64,000 nucleotides of DNA from Mycetocola spongiae (GTDB taxonomy: Bacteria; Actinomycetota; Actinomycetes; Actinomycetales; Microbacteriaceae). Location of the stretch: assembly GCF_020424085.1 (NCBI RefSeq), contig NZ_CP080203.1, forward strand, positions 2,108,001-2,172,000, given 5' to 3'. A model generated the notes under the pieces. The model was not told the origin of the DNA and made no database searches. It was given only the letters and a program-made list of their open reading frames with translations. The position numbers and the translations under genes were made by a program. Of the stretch, positions 29,525 to 38,776 are shown in pieces. Position 1 is the first letter of the stretch, and the number at the start of each line of letters is the position of its first letter.

Positions 29525-30040
29525 ATGACCGATAGCCCCGCATCCACCCGTGAACTGCGCGATACCGAACCCACCCTGGCTCAGCTCGAGGAGGAGGGCG
29601 AGGTAGCGGCGGACTATATCGAGGAGTTCCTTGATATCGCCGACGTGGATGGCGATATCGATATCGATGTGCGCAATGGTCGTGCCTATATCGCAGTGAA
29701 CGCCAGCGATGACTCCGATTCCAACCTGGATACCCTGGCCAAGTCGGAGACCGTGAACGCGCTGCAGGAGCTTACGCGCCTCGCTGTGCAGAGCAAGACC
29801 GGAGCCTTCTCCCGCCTGATCCTGGATATTGGTGGATCACGCGAGGCCCGCGAGGCGGAGCTTTCCGCTCTCGTGGATTCGGCGATCGTCCAGATCCAGG
29901 GCGGGGCAAGCACGGCGGCATTGCCTCCGATGTCGAGCTATGAGCGCAAGCTGGTTCACGATATTGTTGCCGATCGTGGTTATGTCTCGAATTCCTCGGG
30001 CGAGGGCCGCGAGCGACACACGGTGATCACCACGTCTTAA
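29525..30040 (+). CDS. jag: Jag/KhpB family RNA-binding protein (KH + R3H)
   Basis: 171 residues. An acidic N-terminus is followed by a KH-like domain (about 50-110: YIAVNASDDS, ALQELTRLAVQSKTG, SRLILDIGG) and an R3H domain (about 138-168) with RKLVHDIVADRG and ERHTVI. The protein binds RNA and, in other bacteria, affects cell-wall growth together with KhpA. It starts 2 bases after yidC. A 32-bp palindrome containing parS lies 41 bases past its stop. Confidence 0.95.
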   Translation: MTDSPASTRELRDTEPTLAQLEEEGEVAADYIEEFLDIADVDGDIDIDVRNGRAYIAVNASDDSDSNLDTLAKSETVNALQELTRLAVQSKTGAFSRLILDIGGSREAREAELSALVDSAIVQIQGGASTAALPPMSSYERKLVHDIVADRGYVSNSSGEGRERHTVITTS

Positions 30041-30081
30041 TGTCCTAGCCAGCTTGGCGGACGACGTATTATTTTTGTGGC

Positions 30082-30113
30082 TCGGGTCGTGTTTCACGTG
30101 AAACACGACCCGA
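30082..30113. repeat. parS: parS site 1, centre of a perfect 32-bp palindrome
   Basis: The ParB-binding 16-mer TGTTTCACGTGAAACA occupies 30090-30105 with no mismatch. The symmetry goes on for eight further bases each side (TCGGGTCG/CGACCCGA), which the other copies lack. It lies between jag and rsmG, so a transcript would form a very stable hairpin. Confidence 0.95.
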
Positions 30114-30135
30114 ACCTATTTCAAAGGGACAGAAA

Positions 30136-30774
30136 ATGAGTATCGAAAATCTTGAGGTAGAGCCCGCGGAATCCGAGGTTATTCTGGGCGATCGTCTCCC
30201 GCTTGCGCGCGAGTTCACGCGGAACCTCGCGACCCATGGCGAGGAACTCGGCCTGATTGGTCCCCTCGAGCTGCCGCGGCTGTGGTCGCGACACGTACTC
30301 AATTCCGCCCTGGTGGCACCCCTATTGCGCCCGGGCCTGGTGGGAGACATCGGTTCGGGTGCGGGCCTTCCCGGCCTCGTTCTGGGCATCGCTCGGCCGG
30401 ATGTGGACTTTGTATTAATCGAGCCGATGGAGCGCCGCGTGGCGTGGCTTAAGGATCAGGTATCCGAGCTGGGGCTGAAAAATGTCACGGTGATTCGCGC
30501 CCGCGCGGAGGAGGTATCGCTGCCCGATCCCCTGGATCAGGTCACCGCGCGTGCCGTCAGCGCGTTCCGTAAGCTGCTTCCGTGGACCGCTCCCCTGCTC
30601 CGTAACGGCGGAGAACTGGTCTTGATGAAGGGCATTAACGCGGAGGCCGAGGTGGCTGCGGCCACCAAGGAGATCCGGCGCTTTAAGGTCTCGGATATTC
30701 GTGTGGACGTGCTGGGCGAGGGCATTACGCCCGAGGTCACCCGTGTAGTGCGCGGGTTTGTGCGCGCCTCCTAA
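30136..30774 (+). CDS. rsmG: 16S rRNA m7G527 methyltransferase
   Basis: 212 residues, Rossmann methyltransferase with the S-adenosylmethionine motif VGDIGSGAGLPGLVLGIA and LIEPMERRVAWLKD. It methylates G527 of 16S rRNA. The start ATG follows AAAGGGACAGAAA. parS site 1 lies 30 bases upstream. In related genomes parA follows directly; here 4.5 kb of gene-poor DNA intervenes. Confidence 0.96.
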   Translation: MSIENLEVEPAESEVILGDRLPLAREFTRNLATHGEELGLIGPLELPRLWSRHVLNSALVAPLLRPGLVGDIGSGAGLPGLVLGIARPDVDFVLIEPMERRVAWLKDQVSELGLKNVTVIRARAEEVSLPDPLDQVTARAVSAFRKLLPWTAPLLRNGGELVLMKGINAEAEVAAATKEIRRFKVSDIRVDVLGEGITPEVTRVVRGFVRAS

Positions 30775-31256
30775 GCCCGTCTGGGGCTCTGTGAGGCCGT
30801 GCCCCTCCCCCGCCTCGATGTGTTCGTCTGGTGGCGCCGTTGGAGTGTTTTTTGGCTGCGTAGGGGCGCGCGCCCCGTTTCGCGGGTAGCGATTCCCTGC
30901 CGCGACCGAAGCTTGTCTTTTGGGGTTAGGTACTGCGGACTGCGTACGTAAATCAAAATTGATCTGCTGTTTTCTTTTTGATGCTGTATTCGTAGACGGG
31001 TGTAGCCGGCGCGAGCGGCTCCTATTCGATGGCTCGTTTGGCTTTCCGCACGCCTTATGTTCGGCGGCTGCGCTGCTTTCTATCGTGCCCCGCGTTGGCA
31101 TCGATTAGTGCCAGCCGGTGTCCGGCGAGTCGGAATCCCCACCACGAGACACAGATCAGAATATTGGGCCGACGATTGGAATGCCCTCCGACTGCCGAGT
31201 TTGATCAACTCGCGATGACCCTATGCTTCGGCGAGACTTCGAACGAGCGGCGCGTT

Positions 31257-31319
31257 GCCCTATTCCATGGATGAGTTTCAGATCGGCCCTATTCCATGGA
31301 TAAGTTTCAGATCGGCCCT
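31257..31319. repeat. Tandem 29-bp repeat, two copies plus a partial
   Basis: Units at 31257-31285 and 31286-31314 are identical except for one base (GATGAG versus GATAAG); five bases of a third unit follow. Each unit contains CCATGG and ends in TTTCAGATCG. Confidence 0.9.
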
Positions 31320-31903
31320 GTTTCGAGAGGGCGACGTGTGTGCCCGAGCGACGTAGAGACCGGTGTCCCATTTCCGAGCAGAGCGCGTGCGCCTGGGCGA
31401 GAGTCTTTTATGTCAAAAAGTGGTGTGTCCAGATCAATCCTAAGCAAAATAGCGAAGGCAAGCTCCCAGGTATTTGCGGGAGACGCCGTCAGAATCAATT
31501 TAGTTAAATTGCGTGCCTGAATAAGCTTCTGATCTGCATTTTTATGTTTCATTTTGGGGCGCGAGGGATACTGCGCTGCCTATTTGGGGACATTTGGGTC
31601 CGCGCCCGATTTTGTGCCGCCGTTTATCGGCCTGCACCACGCAACCGGAGATGGAGAGCCTCTGATCTTAAACAGTGGTTGGAGACGCCTCCCCCACCCG
31701 TGACGTTTTGGGAGATGCAGGGCTGGATAAAATCGTGTTGGGTGCGTTGTATATGAGGGTCGCGTTGTGGCATTTTGAGGCGCTGCTCCCCCGTCTTTTA
31801 TCCACCTCAGTGCTCGCGGGCGGTGCCCGCCGATGGTGTTCCGGCGTGGATTTTGCGCCATGAATTTGACCACGTATGAGGAATGCGGAAACCCTCGCCG
31901 TCG

Positions 31904-31919
31904 TGTTTCACGTGAAACG
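31904..31919. other. parS: parS site 2
   Basis: TGTTTCACGTGAAACG: the 14-base palindromic core GTTTCACGTGAAAC is exact, and one outer base departs from the 16-mer. It lies inside the gene-poor region. Confidence 0.93.
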
Positions 31920-32203
31920 ATTCAAGATCAACGGGTCAAACGGGTGTAGTGATTTGAGTGCCGGACGCCAATTTTGCTGTGCTTAGAGAGCTCGATTCGG
32001 TTCCAGCTCCGGGAGACCGGGTGTGCCCGAGGACGAATTCCGTCGGTCTCATTACTGCGATTATTGGACAACATCTATTCGTAGATTGCCCGTAAAACGC
32101 GTGCCGGAGGGTCAGTCGGGTGCTCGATATCACCCACCTCACCGCATCCTGGGGTCGCGGTTTGCGCGAGGGAAAAGGCTGCGGAGGTGATGGAAGCGCA
32201 GTA

Positions 32204-32219
32204 TGTTTCACGTGAAACT
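32204..32219. other. parS: parS site 3
   Basis: TGTTTCACGTGAAACT: exact 14-base core with one outer mismatch, 300 bases from site 2. Confidence 0.93.
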
Positions 32220-33621
32220 ATGGTGGACTTCCACACCTGCGGTGTTATTTTCTTGACCCCCGTGGCTCGCCGACCTGTTTATTTGCGTGGGTTGCGGCAG
32301 TCCCTAGGCCATCGTTTGCAACCGGTTTATGGGTCGTCGAAACGGGATTCGTCGTTTGGTGTGGAGGTTGCTTTCGGGTCTCATCGGAGGAGCTTACGGG
32401 CAAATTTGCGCCGTCACGTATTCGTTCTACCCACACCGTATGACCGTATTTGAGTGGCATTTCGCGGGGCTCGGGCGCGCCCCCGCTCCCCCGTTGCGCC
32501 CGATGCGCAGAATTTTGGGCATGATGCGTGGGGATGGAGAGCGTACGAACAAGGCATAGGTGGCAGGGTCGGGCGTTCCGCAACGCGACTGCCGAGCACT
32601 CGAATAGATGGCTTATGCCCTGGAGCGCGCGCCGATGCATAAAGGTCGCCGGCCAGGATGGGGGCAATCACGCAGGTTTGCCTCCGGTCGCCAGGGGCAA
32701 CCCTGAGCCGGAAGGGCACTATTCCGTCTTTTGCCCGGTGGTGAATAATCGGCGGTGTTCGGATGGCGGCATCGAATTTTGGCCGCGCCGAGGGTATAAA
32801 AGTTGGTCTCCACCCCACGAAAACGCCTTTGTTCTTGAAGCGATCCAGGCGTCCATTCGGTGGCGCGCCCAGTTTGGCTGGCGTGTTTGTGGAAGGCATA
32901 CCGTGGTCGATCACGGGTCGAATGCGTCCGTCTCTCGCGCCGGAAACCTTGTGGCAGCGTTTAACGCTGCTTTCCGCGATAGCTCTACGTGGGTCGCATT
33001 CTAATCTTCGCGCCCTGCTTATAGGGGGCTGGCTAATTGCCGTTGGGGCGAGGCCATATCGTCGCTGGATGCGAAGGTTTGCCCGGCTGGGAAGTGAGCC
33101 CGTGGCTCCGAATCCTAGGTGCATTTATTGTTGCGCGTGCCAGGCCTTCGCTTTGGAAGGAGGGGCATTCCTGGGGTTTGTAGTACCCGCGAATACGCCA
33201 CTGAGGGGATTTCCGTGGAAGGTGATAGACGTGCGGACCCAGCGATTTCTTGCGCCCATCCGGCGGCTTCGGCCTATATTGCTGTGTACGTAGCTCTGAT
33301 TCGCGGGGCGATGATGGGTGACCTGACCCGCTAATGGGTGATGGCGCGAGCGCCGAGAAGGCGCCGCAGTCACGTTGATCTCGCGGTACCCGTTCCGCGC
33401 CGGCATCATGCAGGCAGAACTTGGGGCGTTGATTATGGCGCCACATAGGGGTGTCTTATCGTGGGAATTTCACTTATGCCCGGCGTTGATGGGCGCGTAT
33501 GTGTCCCGGCGTCCGGGTCGTGGCGGGACCGGGGTGGCGCGGTCTTTTGAGGGAGAGGCGAGCCGCATGACGGCGATTACTGCTGTATCCCCCGCTATTC
33601 TTCGGGCCCGCCCCGACGAAG

Positions 33622-33637
33622 TGTTTCACGTGAAACG
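33622..33637. other. parS: parS site 4
   Basis: TGTTTCACGTGAAACG: exact 14-base core with one outer mismatch. Like sites 2 and 3 it is not next to any recognisable gene. Confidence 0.93.
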
Positions 33638-34571
33638 CTCGGCGGATATGTAAGTGGTGTTCCTGGCATCCCGGAAACCAGGCGACTGAGTAGCCGCGCA
33701 GCGCGGGGCCGCTCGGTGGAGTGTCGGGGCAAGTTTGCGTCCACTGTAGGCGGGCCTGGTGGTGGGTGGTGCCCAATGTGGTGTGGGGGCAGCGGGCCTG
33801 ACGCAGGTGCGCCGAAAGCTATGCGCGTCTGCCGCCATCACGCGCGATCCGGACTGGATGAGGTGGACACATCAACGCACGCTTATTGGCGCCAGAAGCA
33901 AAGCCGCGGTTCGGGTACCGAAATTGGTGATTAAGGCCGGCGGAGCGTCGCCCGCGGAAAGGAAAGCATTGGGGCTTTAAACCCACCTATCCGAGGGCAA
34001 CTCCCCTTATGTAGCCCCGGGGTGGGTGAGGGTACAGCGAGGCGGTGGGTGCGCGCGTATATACGAATTATCGCGGGAACCCGGACCAATCTGAGGTGGC
34101 GGCGAGGGACTATTGGGCGCGGACGTGACGAAGAGGATCAGGTGGAGGTCAAAGCATCACTACTCCGCCTGCCGGGAAAGGTGTCTTTTGCACGTGGGGT
34201 TTAGACGTACAGGGAACCACACGGCGGGTGGGTGGAGGCTTCTGCGTGGGGATTGGTTCACCGACAGGGACCGATCCCGGCGCGGTGGCGCGGGCCGCGA
34301 TCCATGGATTCGCGGTGATAACCCATCTCGATGCGAAGACATCACGGTCACCTCCCGGAAGCCGACACATTCCGAAACCTGGGTATGCGGAAGGATGCGA
34401 TGGGGTGGACGGGGCCATGCGCGGGAGGAACACCGGCGGAACCCCGATCTACCCGTTGGCCGTAGCGTGCGGATTAGGGCTGTTGATCGGAGGCAACCCA
34501 TCCGGGTGCGAAAACGCCGATGAGCCAATACTCGCAAACGCAGGTTAATACGCGCGCGGCACCCTAGGGGA

Positions 34572-34790
34572 TGGAACCTCGGGTGTGGGCGAGTGGCGGC
34601 CCCAGACGTGGGTGCACGAGGGTGTCGGCAAGAGCGTCAGTCGTGGTGTGGAAGCCCCGGTGTGCGGCGTGGGTGAGTGAAACCTCAGGTGTGGGTGGCA
34701 CCCCGAGCGTGATGGCACCCCGAGCGTGATGGAACCCCGGGTGTGGGCGGAACCACAGGCTGATGCGAGTGATGGAACCTGCGGGGCGAA
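34572..34790. repeat. Cluster of degenerate short repeats, with a 17-bp tandem
   Basis: The word GGCACCCCGAGCGTGAT occurs twice in tandem (34697-34713 and 34714-34730) and is followed by a diverged third unit. Related words of the form GGAACC(T/C)CGGGTGTGGG recur at about 34574, 34683 and 34731. It resembles slipped-strand expansion in unselected DNA. Confidence 0.75.
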
Positions 34791-35267
34791 CGGATCCGGG
34801 TCCGTTGGGGACGGGGTGGGTCCACCGCTGGGGATATGTGATGGCGGGAGTGTTGGGGACGGGAGACTATGCGGGACATCATGCGATGCGGCATATCTTC
34901 GTGTGTCGGGATTGCGGCGTATATTCACCGCCGGTCCGATCAGGCCGGCGTGAATTCCGGTTGACCCCACGACCACTTGGAGGCGCGCCCGCGCGGGCGC
35001 GGGCCGTTGTGTATTCGGTGTGGTGTGCGCCGTCTACCGGGCGCAGGCCCGAGGCCATATCTTCCCGCCCCCGAAGGTGACGCGGTGAGCGTGCCCGCGC
35101 AAATATTGGCACGCGAGAATTCCCGTTGGGGTACGGCAGGTGAGGGCCGGATTCCGCGGCGCCGTGGTGAGGTCCGGCGGGCACTCCCCCGCCCGCAACC
35201 CCGGAAAACGGCGGAATCAGCGGCGCACGGATGCGGCGAAGTGTGCCCGATTGTCGGCCCAGTCAGG

Positions 35268-35273
35268 TACGGT
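35268..35273 (+). promoter_or_regulatory. Candidate -10 box for parA
   Basis: TACGGT at 35268-35273, about 32 bases before the chosen parA start. I see no convincing -35 element. If used, parS site 5 would lie in the 5' untranslated segment. Confidence 0.3.
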
Positions 35274-35296
35274 TAAGGGGTACACAGAACGGAGTG

Positions 35297-35312
35297 CGTT
35301 TCACGTGAAACA
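35297..35312. other. parS: parS site 5, overlapping the parA start codon
   Basis: CGTTTCACGTGAAACA: exact 14-base core. The GTG in its centre (35305-35307) is the best start codon for parA, so ParB bound here would cover the initiation region of the par operon. Confidence 0.93.
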
Positions 35313-36267
35313 ACCTGAATCTAACCGCGAGAAGTCCAGCGGTAGCGCGTCCAACGACGCGGGCACGCCACTCGCGCGAGAAATCGCCGACCTGAGTAAG
35401 CGGCGGCGGATCATCACCAATTTCCCGGTGCCGCTTCCCTCCTCAACACGGGTCTTTGCCGTGTCGAACCAAAAGGGTGGGGTGGGCAAGACCACCACCA
35501 CCGTGAACGTCGCCGCCGCCCTCGCCAAGAATGGTGCGCGGGTACTGGTGATCGATCTTGATCCGCAGGGCAATGCCTCCACCGCACTCGGGGTTGAGCA
35601 TAACTCGGAGACCCCAAGCATCTACGATGTCCTCATCGACGGATTCACCGTGAGGGACGTCATCCAGCCGAGCCCGGAATTTGACACCCTGTTTTGCGCG
35701 CCGTCCACGATTCACCTCGCGGGCGCGGAAATCGAGCTGGTTTCGCAGGAACGCCGGGAACACCTCCTCCGCGAGGCCGTGCAGGTGCTCCTCGACGACG
35801 AGGGCGAAAAATTCGATTATGTATTCATCGACTGCCCGCCATCGCTGGGCCTCTTGACCATCAACGCCTTTGTGGCGGCACGGGAAGTCCTCATCCCGAT
35901 TCAGTGTGAGTACTACGCACTGGAGGGCCTGAGCCAGCTCCTGAACAGCATCCAGATGATCGAGAGCCACCTCAACCCCGGGCTGCGCCTGTCCACCATC
36001 CTGCTCACTATGTTTGACGGCCGCACCAACCTCTCCAATCAGGTTGCGGAGGACGTGCGTGCACACTTCCCCGATCAGGTACTCCACACGGTCATCCCCC
36101 GCACCGTGCGCATCTCCGAGGCACCCAGCTTCGGGCAGAGCGTGATCTCCTATGACCCCGGTTCCCTCGGAGCTGTGTCCTATCTGGAGGCCGCCGCCGA
36201 GATCGCCGTATGGGGACGCAAGAGTGAACAGCGGGCACAATCGGCGGGAATGGGAGACACAAAATAA
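35305..36267 (+). CDS. parA: Chromosome partitioning ATPase ParA
   Basis: 320 residues from GTG at 35305 (MKQPESNREK...). The deviant Walker A is KGGVGKT at 57-63, with LVIDLDPQGNAST and YVFIDCPPSLG further on. A short charged N-terminal extension precedes it. The upstream frame stays open for 55 more codons but shows no ParA-like sequence, and GGAG at 35291-35294 supports the GTG. ParA binds DNA nonspecifically and moves ParB-parS complexes. Its stop overlaps the parB ATG (TAATG). Confidence 0.95.
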   Translation: MKQPESNREKSSGSASNDAGTPLAREIADLSKRRRIITNFPVPLPSSTRVFAVSNQKGGVGKTTTTVNVAAALAKNGARVLVIDLDPQGNASTALGVEHNSETPSIYDVLIDGFTVRDVIQPSPEFDTLFCAPSTIHLAGAEIELVSQERREHLLREAVQVLLDDEGEKFDYVFIDCPPSLGLLTINAFVAAREVLIPIQCEYYALEGLSQLLNSIQMIESHLNPGLRLSTILLTMFDGRTNLSNQVAEDVRAHFPDQVLHTVIPRTVRISEAPSFGQSVISYDPGSLGAVSYLEAAAEIAVWGRKSEQRAQSAGMGDTK

Positions 36268-37217
36268 TGGCGACAAAGCGAACGGGTCTGGGCCGCGGAA
36301 TCGGCGCACTGATCCCCACCACCGACTCCCCCGGCGCCCCGCGCCCCGTGGACGTCTTTTTCCCCAATACGGCGCAGGCGCGCGAGAACGACCAGGACGG
36401 CCTCGTCGCCGTCCCGGGTGCCCGCCTCGTCGATATTAACCCCGCGGATATCATCCCCAACGCCGTGCAGCCGCGCACCTATTTTGAGCCCGAGGCGCTG
36501 GCGGAACTGGTGATCAGTATCCGCGAGGTGGGAGTCCTCCAGCCCATCGTGGTTCGCTCTCACCCCACCAAGCGCGGCAAATACGAACTGATCATGGGTG
36601 AGCGCCGGCTGCGCGCCACCAAGGAGGTGGGTCTCGACCGCATCCCCGCCGTGGTGAAGGAAACCGCCGATGAGGACATGCTGCGCGATGCGCTGCTGGA
36701 AAACCTGCACCGCTCGCAGCTTAACCCCCTGGAGGAGGCCTCCGCGTATCAGCAGCTGCTGAGCGATTTTGGCATCACCCAGGAGCAGCTGGCCAGCCGC
36801 ATCGGGCGCTCCCGACCCCAGATCAGCAATACCATGCGCCTGCTGAAGCTTCCCGCCTCCGTGCAAAAAAAGGTGGCGGCCGGCGTGATCAGCGCCGGTC
36901 ATGCCCGGGCCATCCTCTCCGTCAACGACGTTGAGCGCATGCAGAACCTCGCCGATAAAATCATCAACGAGGAACTCTCCGTGCGCGCCGCGGAGGCCGC
37001 GGCCGCCAAGTCCACCCCCGTGCGAAAGGCCACTCCCGCGCCGGGAAACCGGCGCGGACACCTCGACGAGGTCGCCGAGAAACTGGGTGACCGACTTAAT
37101 ACCAAGGTGAAGGTCACGCTGGGGGCACGCAAGGGCTCCGTTACGATCGATTTTGCCACCATCGGCGACCTTAACCGCATCCTCGCGGAGCTGGGCCAGC
37201 CGGGCTACCAGGGCTAG
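36267..37217 (+). CDS. parB: Chromosome partitioning protein ParB
   Basis: 316 residues. The CTPase/ParB domain shows LIMGERRLRATKEVG and ALLENLHRSQLNPLEEA; a helix-turn-helix (QEQLASRIGRSRPQISNTMRLL) that reads parS follows, then a C-terminal dimer domain. N-terminal residues (MATKRTGLGRGIGALIP) are the usual ParA-contacting segment. It loads on the five parS sites in this window and spreads as a clamp. Confidence 0.97.
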   Translation: MATKRTGLGRGIGALIPTTDSPGAPRPVDVFFPNTAQARENDQDGLVAVPGARLVDINPADIIPNAVQPRTYFEPEALAELVISIREVGVLQPIVVRSHPTKRGKYELIMGERRLRATKEVGLDRIPAVVKETADEDMLRDALLENLHRSQLNPLEEASAYQQLLSDFGITQEQLASRIGRSRPQISNTMRLLKLPASVQKKVAAGVISAGHARAILSVNDVERMQNLADKIINEELSVRAAEAAAAKSTPVRKATPAPGNRRGHLDEVAEKLGDRLNTKVKVTLGARKGSVTIDFATIGDLNRILAELGQPGYQG

Positions 37218-37342
37218 CCCCCGGCCCCCGGGGCACGCCAGCCGCGGCCGCGGAATACGCGCCACCGCGCATCGACAAATTATCGTGTTTATCGGGCATT
37301 TTTGTATATAAAGGTGGGTATCCCCCGCGAGTACACAACATA

Positions 37343-37374
37343 AAAGGCGCGCATCCCAAGGGATGCGCGCCTTA
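37343..37374. terminator. Bidirectional terminator between parB and trxA
   Basis: AAGGCGCGCATCC-CAAG-GGATGCGCGCCTT perfect stem flanked by ACATAAA on one side and TATATGT on the other. The two genes converge here. Confidence 0.88.
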
Positions 37375-37397
37375 TATGTTCAGCGGGAGTGTGTGGC

Positions 37398-37721
37398 CTA
37401 GGCCAGGAAATCGGCCAGGTCGGCCTCGAGGGCCGCCTTGGGCTTGGCACCGATGATGCTCTTGGCCACCTCGCCGGCGCTGAAGACCTTAAGCGCCGGG
37501 ATAGAGGTGATCATGTACTTCGCGGCCAGCTGCGGGTTCTCGTCCACGTTAACCTTCACGATGTCGAGCTTCTCGGAGTGCTCGGCGGCGATCTGATCCA
37601 GGATGGGCGAAACCATGCGGCAGGGACCGCACCACTCGGCCCAGAAATCGACCAGGACGGGCTTGGCGGAGTCGAGGACCTCGCTCTGGAACGTGGCCTC
37701 CGATACGGAACGTGCGCTCAT
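37398..37721 (-). CDS. trxA: Thioredoxin
   Basis: 107 residues with active site WCGPC (Cys31 and Cys34) and the cis-Pro region SIPALKVF. It reduces disulfides in cytoplasmic proteins and is itself reduced by TrxB encoded just upstream. ATG at 37721 has AAGGAGAA in front; an in-frame upstream extension lies in noncoding DNA and the trxB gene. The trxB-trxA gap is 61 bases. Confidence 0.97.
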   Translation of the reverse strand: MSARSVSEATFQSEVLDSAKPVLVDFWAEWCGPCRMVSPILDQIAAEHSEKLDIVKVNVDENPQLAAKYMITSIPALKVFSAGEVAKSIIGAKPKAALEADLADFLA

Positions 37722-37782
37722 AATGTTCTCCTTAGATTGGGTGTTGAGATAGGTATGGTTCTGAGAGGCGCCTGAAGCGCCC

Positions 37783-38703
37783 CTACAGGCTTGCCAGATA
37801 GTGTTCGGCATCCAGGGCCGCCACGGTGCCCGAAGCGGCCGCAGTGGCCGCCTGACGGTACGTGGGGTCGATGACATCGCCCGCGGCGAAGACACCGGTG
37901 TTGCTGGTGCGCGAGGAACGACCATCCACCGCGATCGTGCCCTCGGCCGTCAGGTCCAGCTGGCCGTGGATGAGGTGGGTGCGGGGATCGTTACCGATAG
38001 ACACAAACATGCCGTCCAGGGGCAGCTCGCGCGTGGAACCATCAACGGTATCGGTCAGGGTCACGCCATCGAGTGCGTTCTCGCCGCTGATGCCGGTGAC
38101 CTCGGAGTTCCAGATGAACTCGATCTTCTCGTTCGCAAACGCGCGGTCCTGCATGATCTTCGACGCCCGCAGGGTATCCCGGCGGTGGATCACATAAACC
38201 TTATCGGCGAACTTGGTGAGGAACGTGGCCTCCTCCATCGCGGAGTCTCCCCCGCCCACCACGGCAATGGTCTTCTGCTTAAAGAAAAAACCATCGCAGG
38301 TGGCGCACCAGGAGATGCCGCGCCCGGACAGGCGCTCCTCATCGGCCAGGCCGATCTTGCGATAGGCGCTACCCGTGGCAAAAATCACCGCGGAAGCCTC
38401 AAAATCGCCCGAATAGCCGGTCTTGACCTTCTTGACCGGGCCGGAGAAATCCACCTCGGTGACATCGTCCAGGAGCACCTCGGTGCCAAAACGCTCGGCC
38501 TGCTCCTGCATCTTATTCATGAGCTCGGGGCCCTGGATTCCCTCGGGGAAACCGGGGAAATTCTCGACCTCGGTGGTATTCATGAGTTCACCGCCGGCCT
38601 GAACGCTCGAGGCAATCAGCAGCGGCGCGAGGTTTGCACGCGCGGCATAGATGGCGGCGGTATAGCCGGCCGGGCCGGATCCGATGATGATGACGTTACG
38701 CAA
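37783..38703 (-). CDS. trxB: Thioredoxin reductase
   Basis: 306 residues. FAD motif IIGSGPAGYTAAIYAAR at the start, redox pair CATC at 133/136, NADPH motif VVGGGDSAMEEA and the C-terminal FAD contact GVFAAGDVID. It passes electrons from NADPH to thioredoxin. It stands 73 bases downstream of murJ and upstream of trxA. Confidence 0.97.
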   Translation of the reverse strand: MRNVIIIGSGPAGYTAAIYAARANLAPLLIASSVQAGGELMNTTEVENFPGFPEGIQGPELMNKMQEQAERFGTEVLLDDVTEVDFSGPVKKVKTGYSGDFEASAVIFATGSAYRKIGLADEERLSGRGISWCATCDGFFFKQKTIAVVGGGDSAMEEATFLTKFADKVYVIHRRDTLRASKIMQDRAFANEKIEFIWNSEVTGISGENALDGVTLTDTVDGSTRELPLDGMFVSIGNDPRTHLIHGQLDLTAEGTIAVDGRSSRTSNTGVFAAGDVIDPTYRQAATAAASGTVAALDAEHYLASL

Positions 38704-38776
38704 TTAGGCTCCCTTTAGAGTGTCCCGTTGAGGGGTAGAACACATTCTATGCGCGCCGCATTCCCGAGGATCGGGA

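Larger units (their letters stand above)
30775..35267. other. 4.5-kb gene-poor region with three internal parS sites
   Basis: I recognise no protein or RNA family in any frame. Open frames are short, lie opposite each other on both strands, have no consistent ribosome site and lack the strong third-position GC bias of neighbouring genes; base composition also swings from GC-rich to markedly AT-richer stretches (for example 31420-31520). The region has parS sites 2-4, a 29-bp tandem repeat, 17-bp repeats, an 18-bp GC palindrome (34984-35001) and, at its right end, the parA promoter region. Confidence 0.7.

Noticed and set aside
32414-33124. 236-codon open frame on the minus strand in the gene-poor region
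   Set aside because: It overlaps 158- and 176-codon frames on the other strand, shows no domain, has no ribosome site, and its composition is unlike neighbouring genes.
34545-34976. 143-codon Ser/Thr/Pro-rich frame on the minus strand
   Set aside because: It is a translation of the degenerate repeat field and looks like low-complexity chance.
34763-35080. Frame with IFVCRDCGVYSPP resembling a zinc ribbon
   Set aside because: Only one Cys pair, no ribosome site and no further similarity.
35140-35304. Upstream 55-codon extension of parA
   Set aside because: No ParA similarity and no conserved N-terminus; the GTG at 35305 has a ribosome site.
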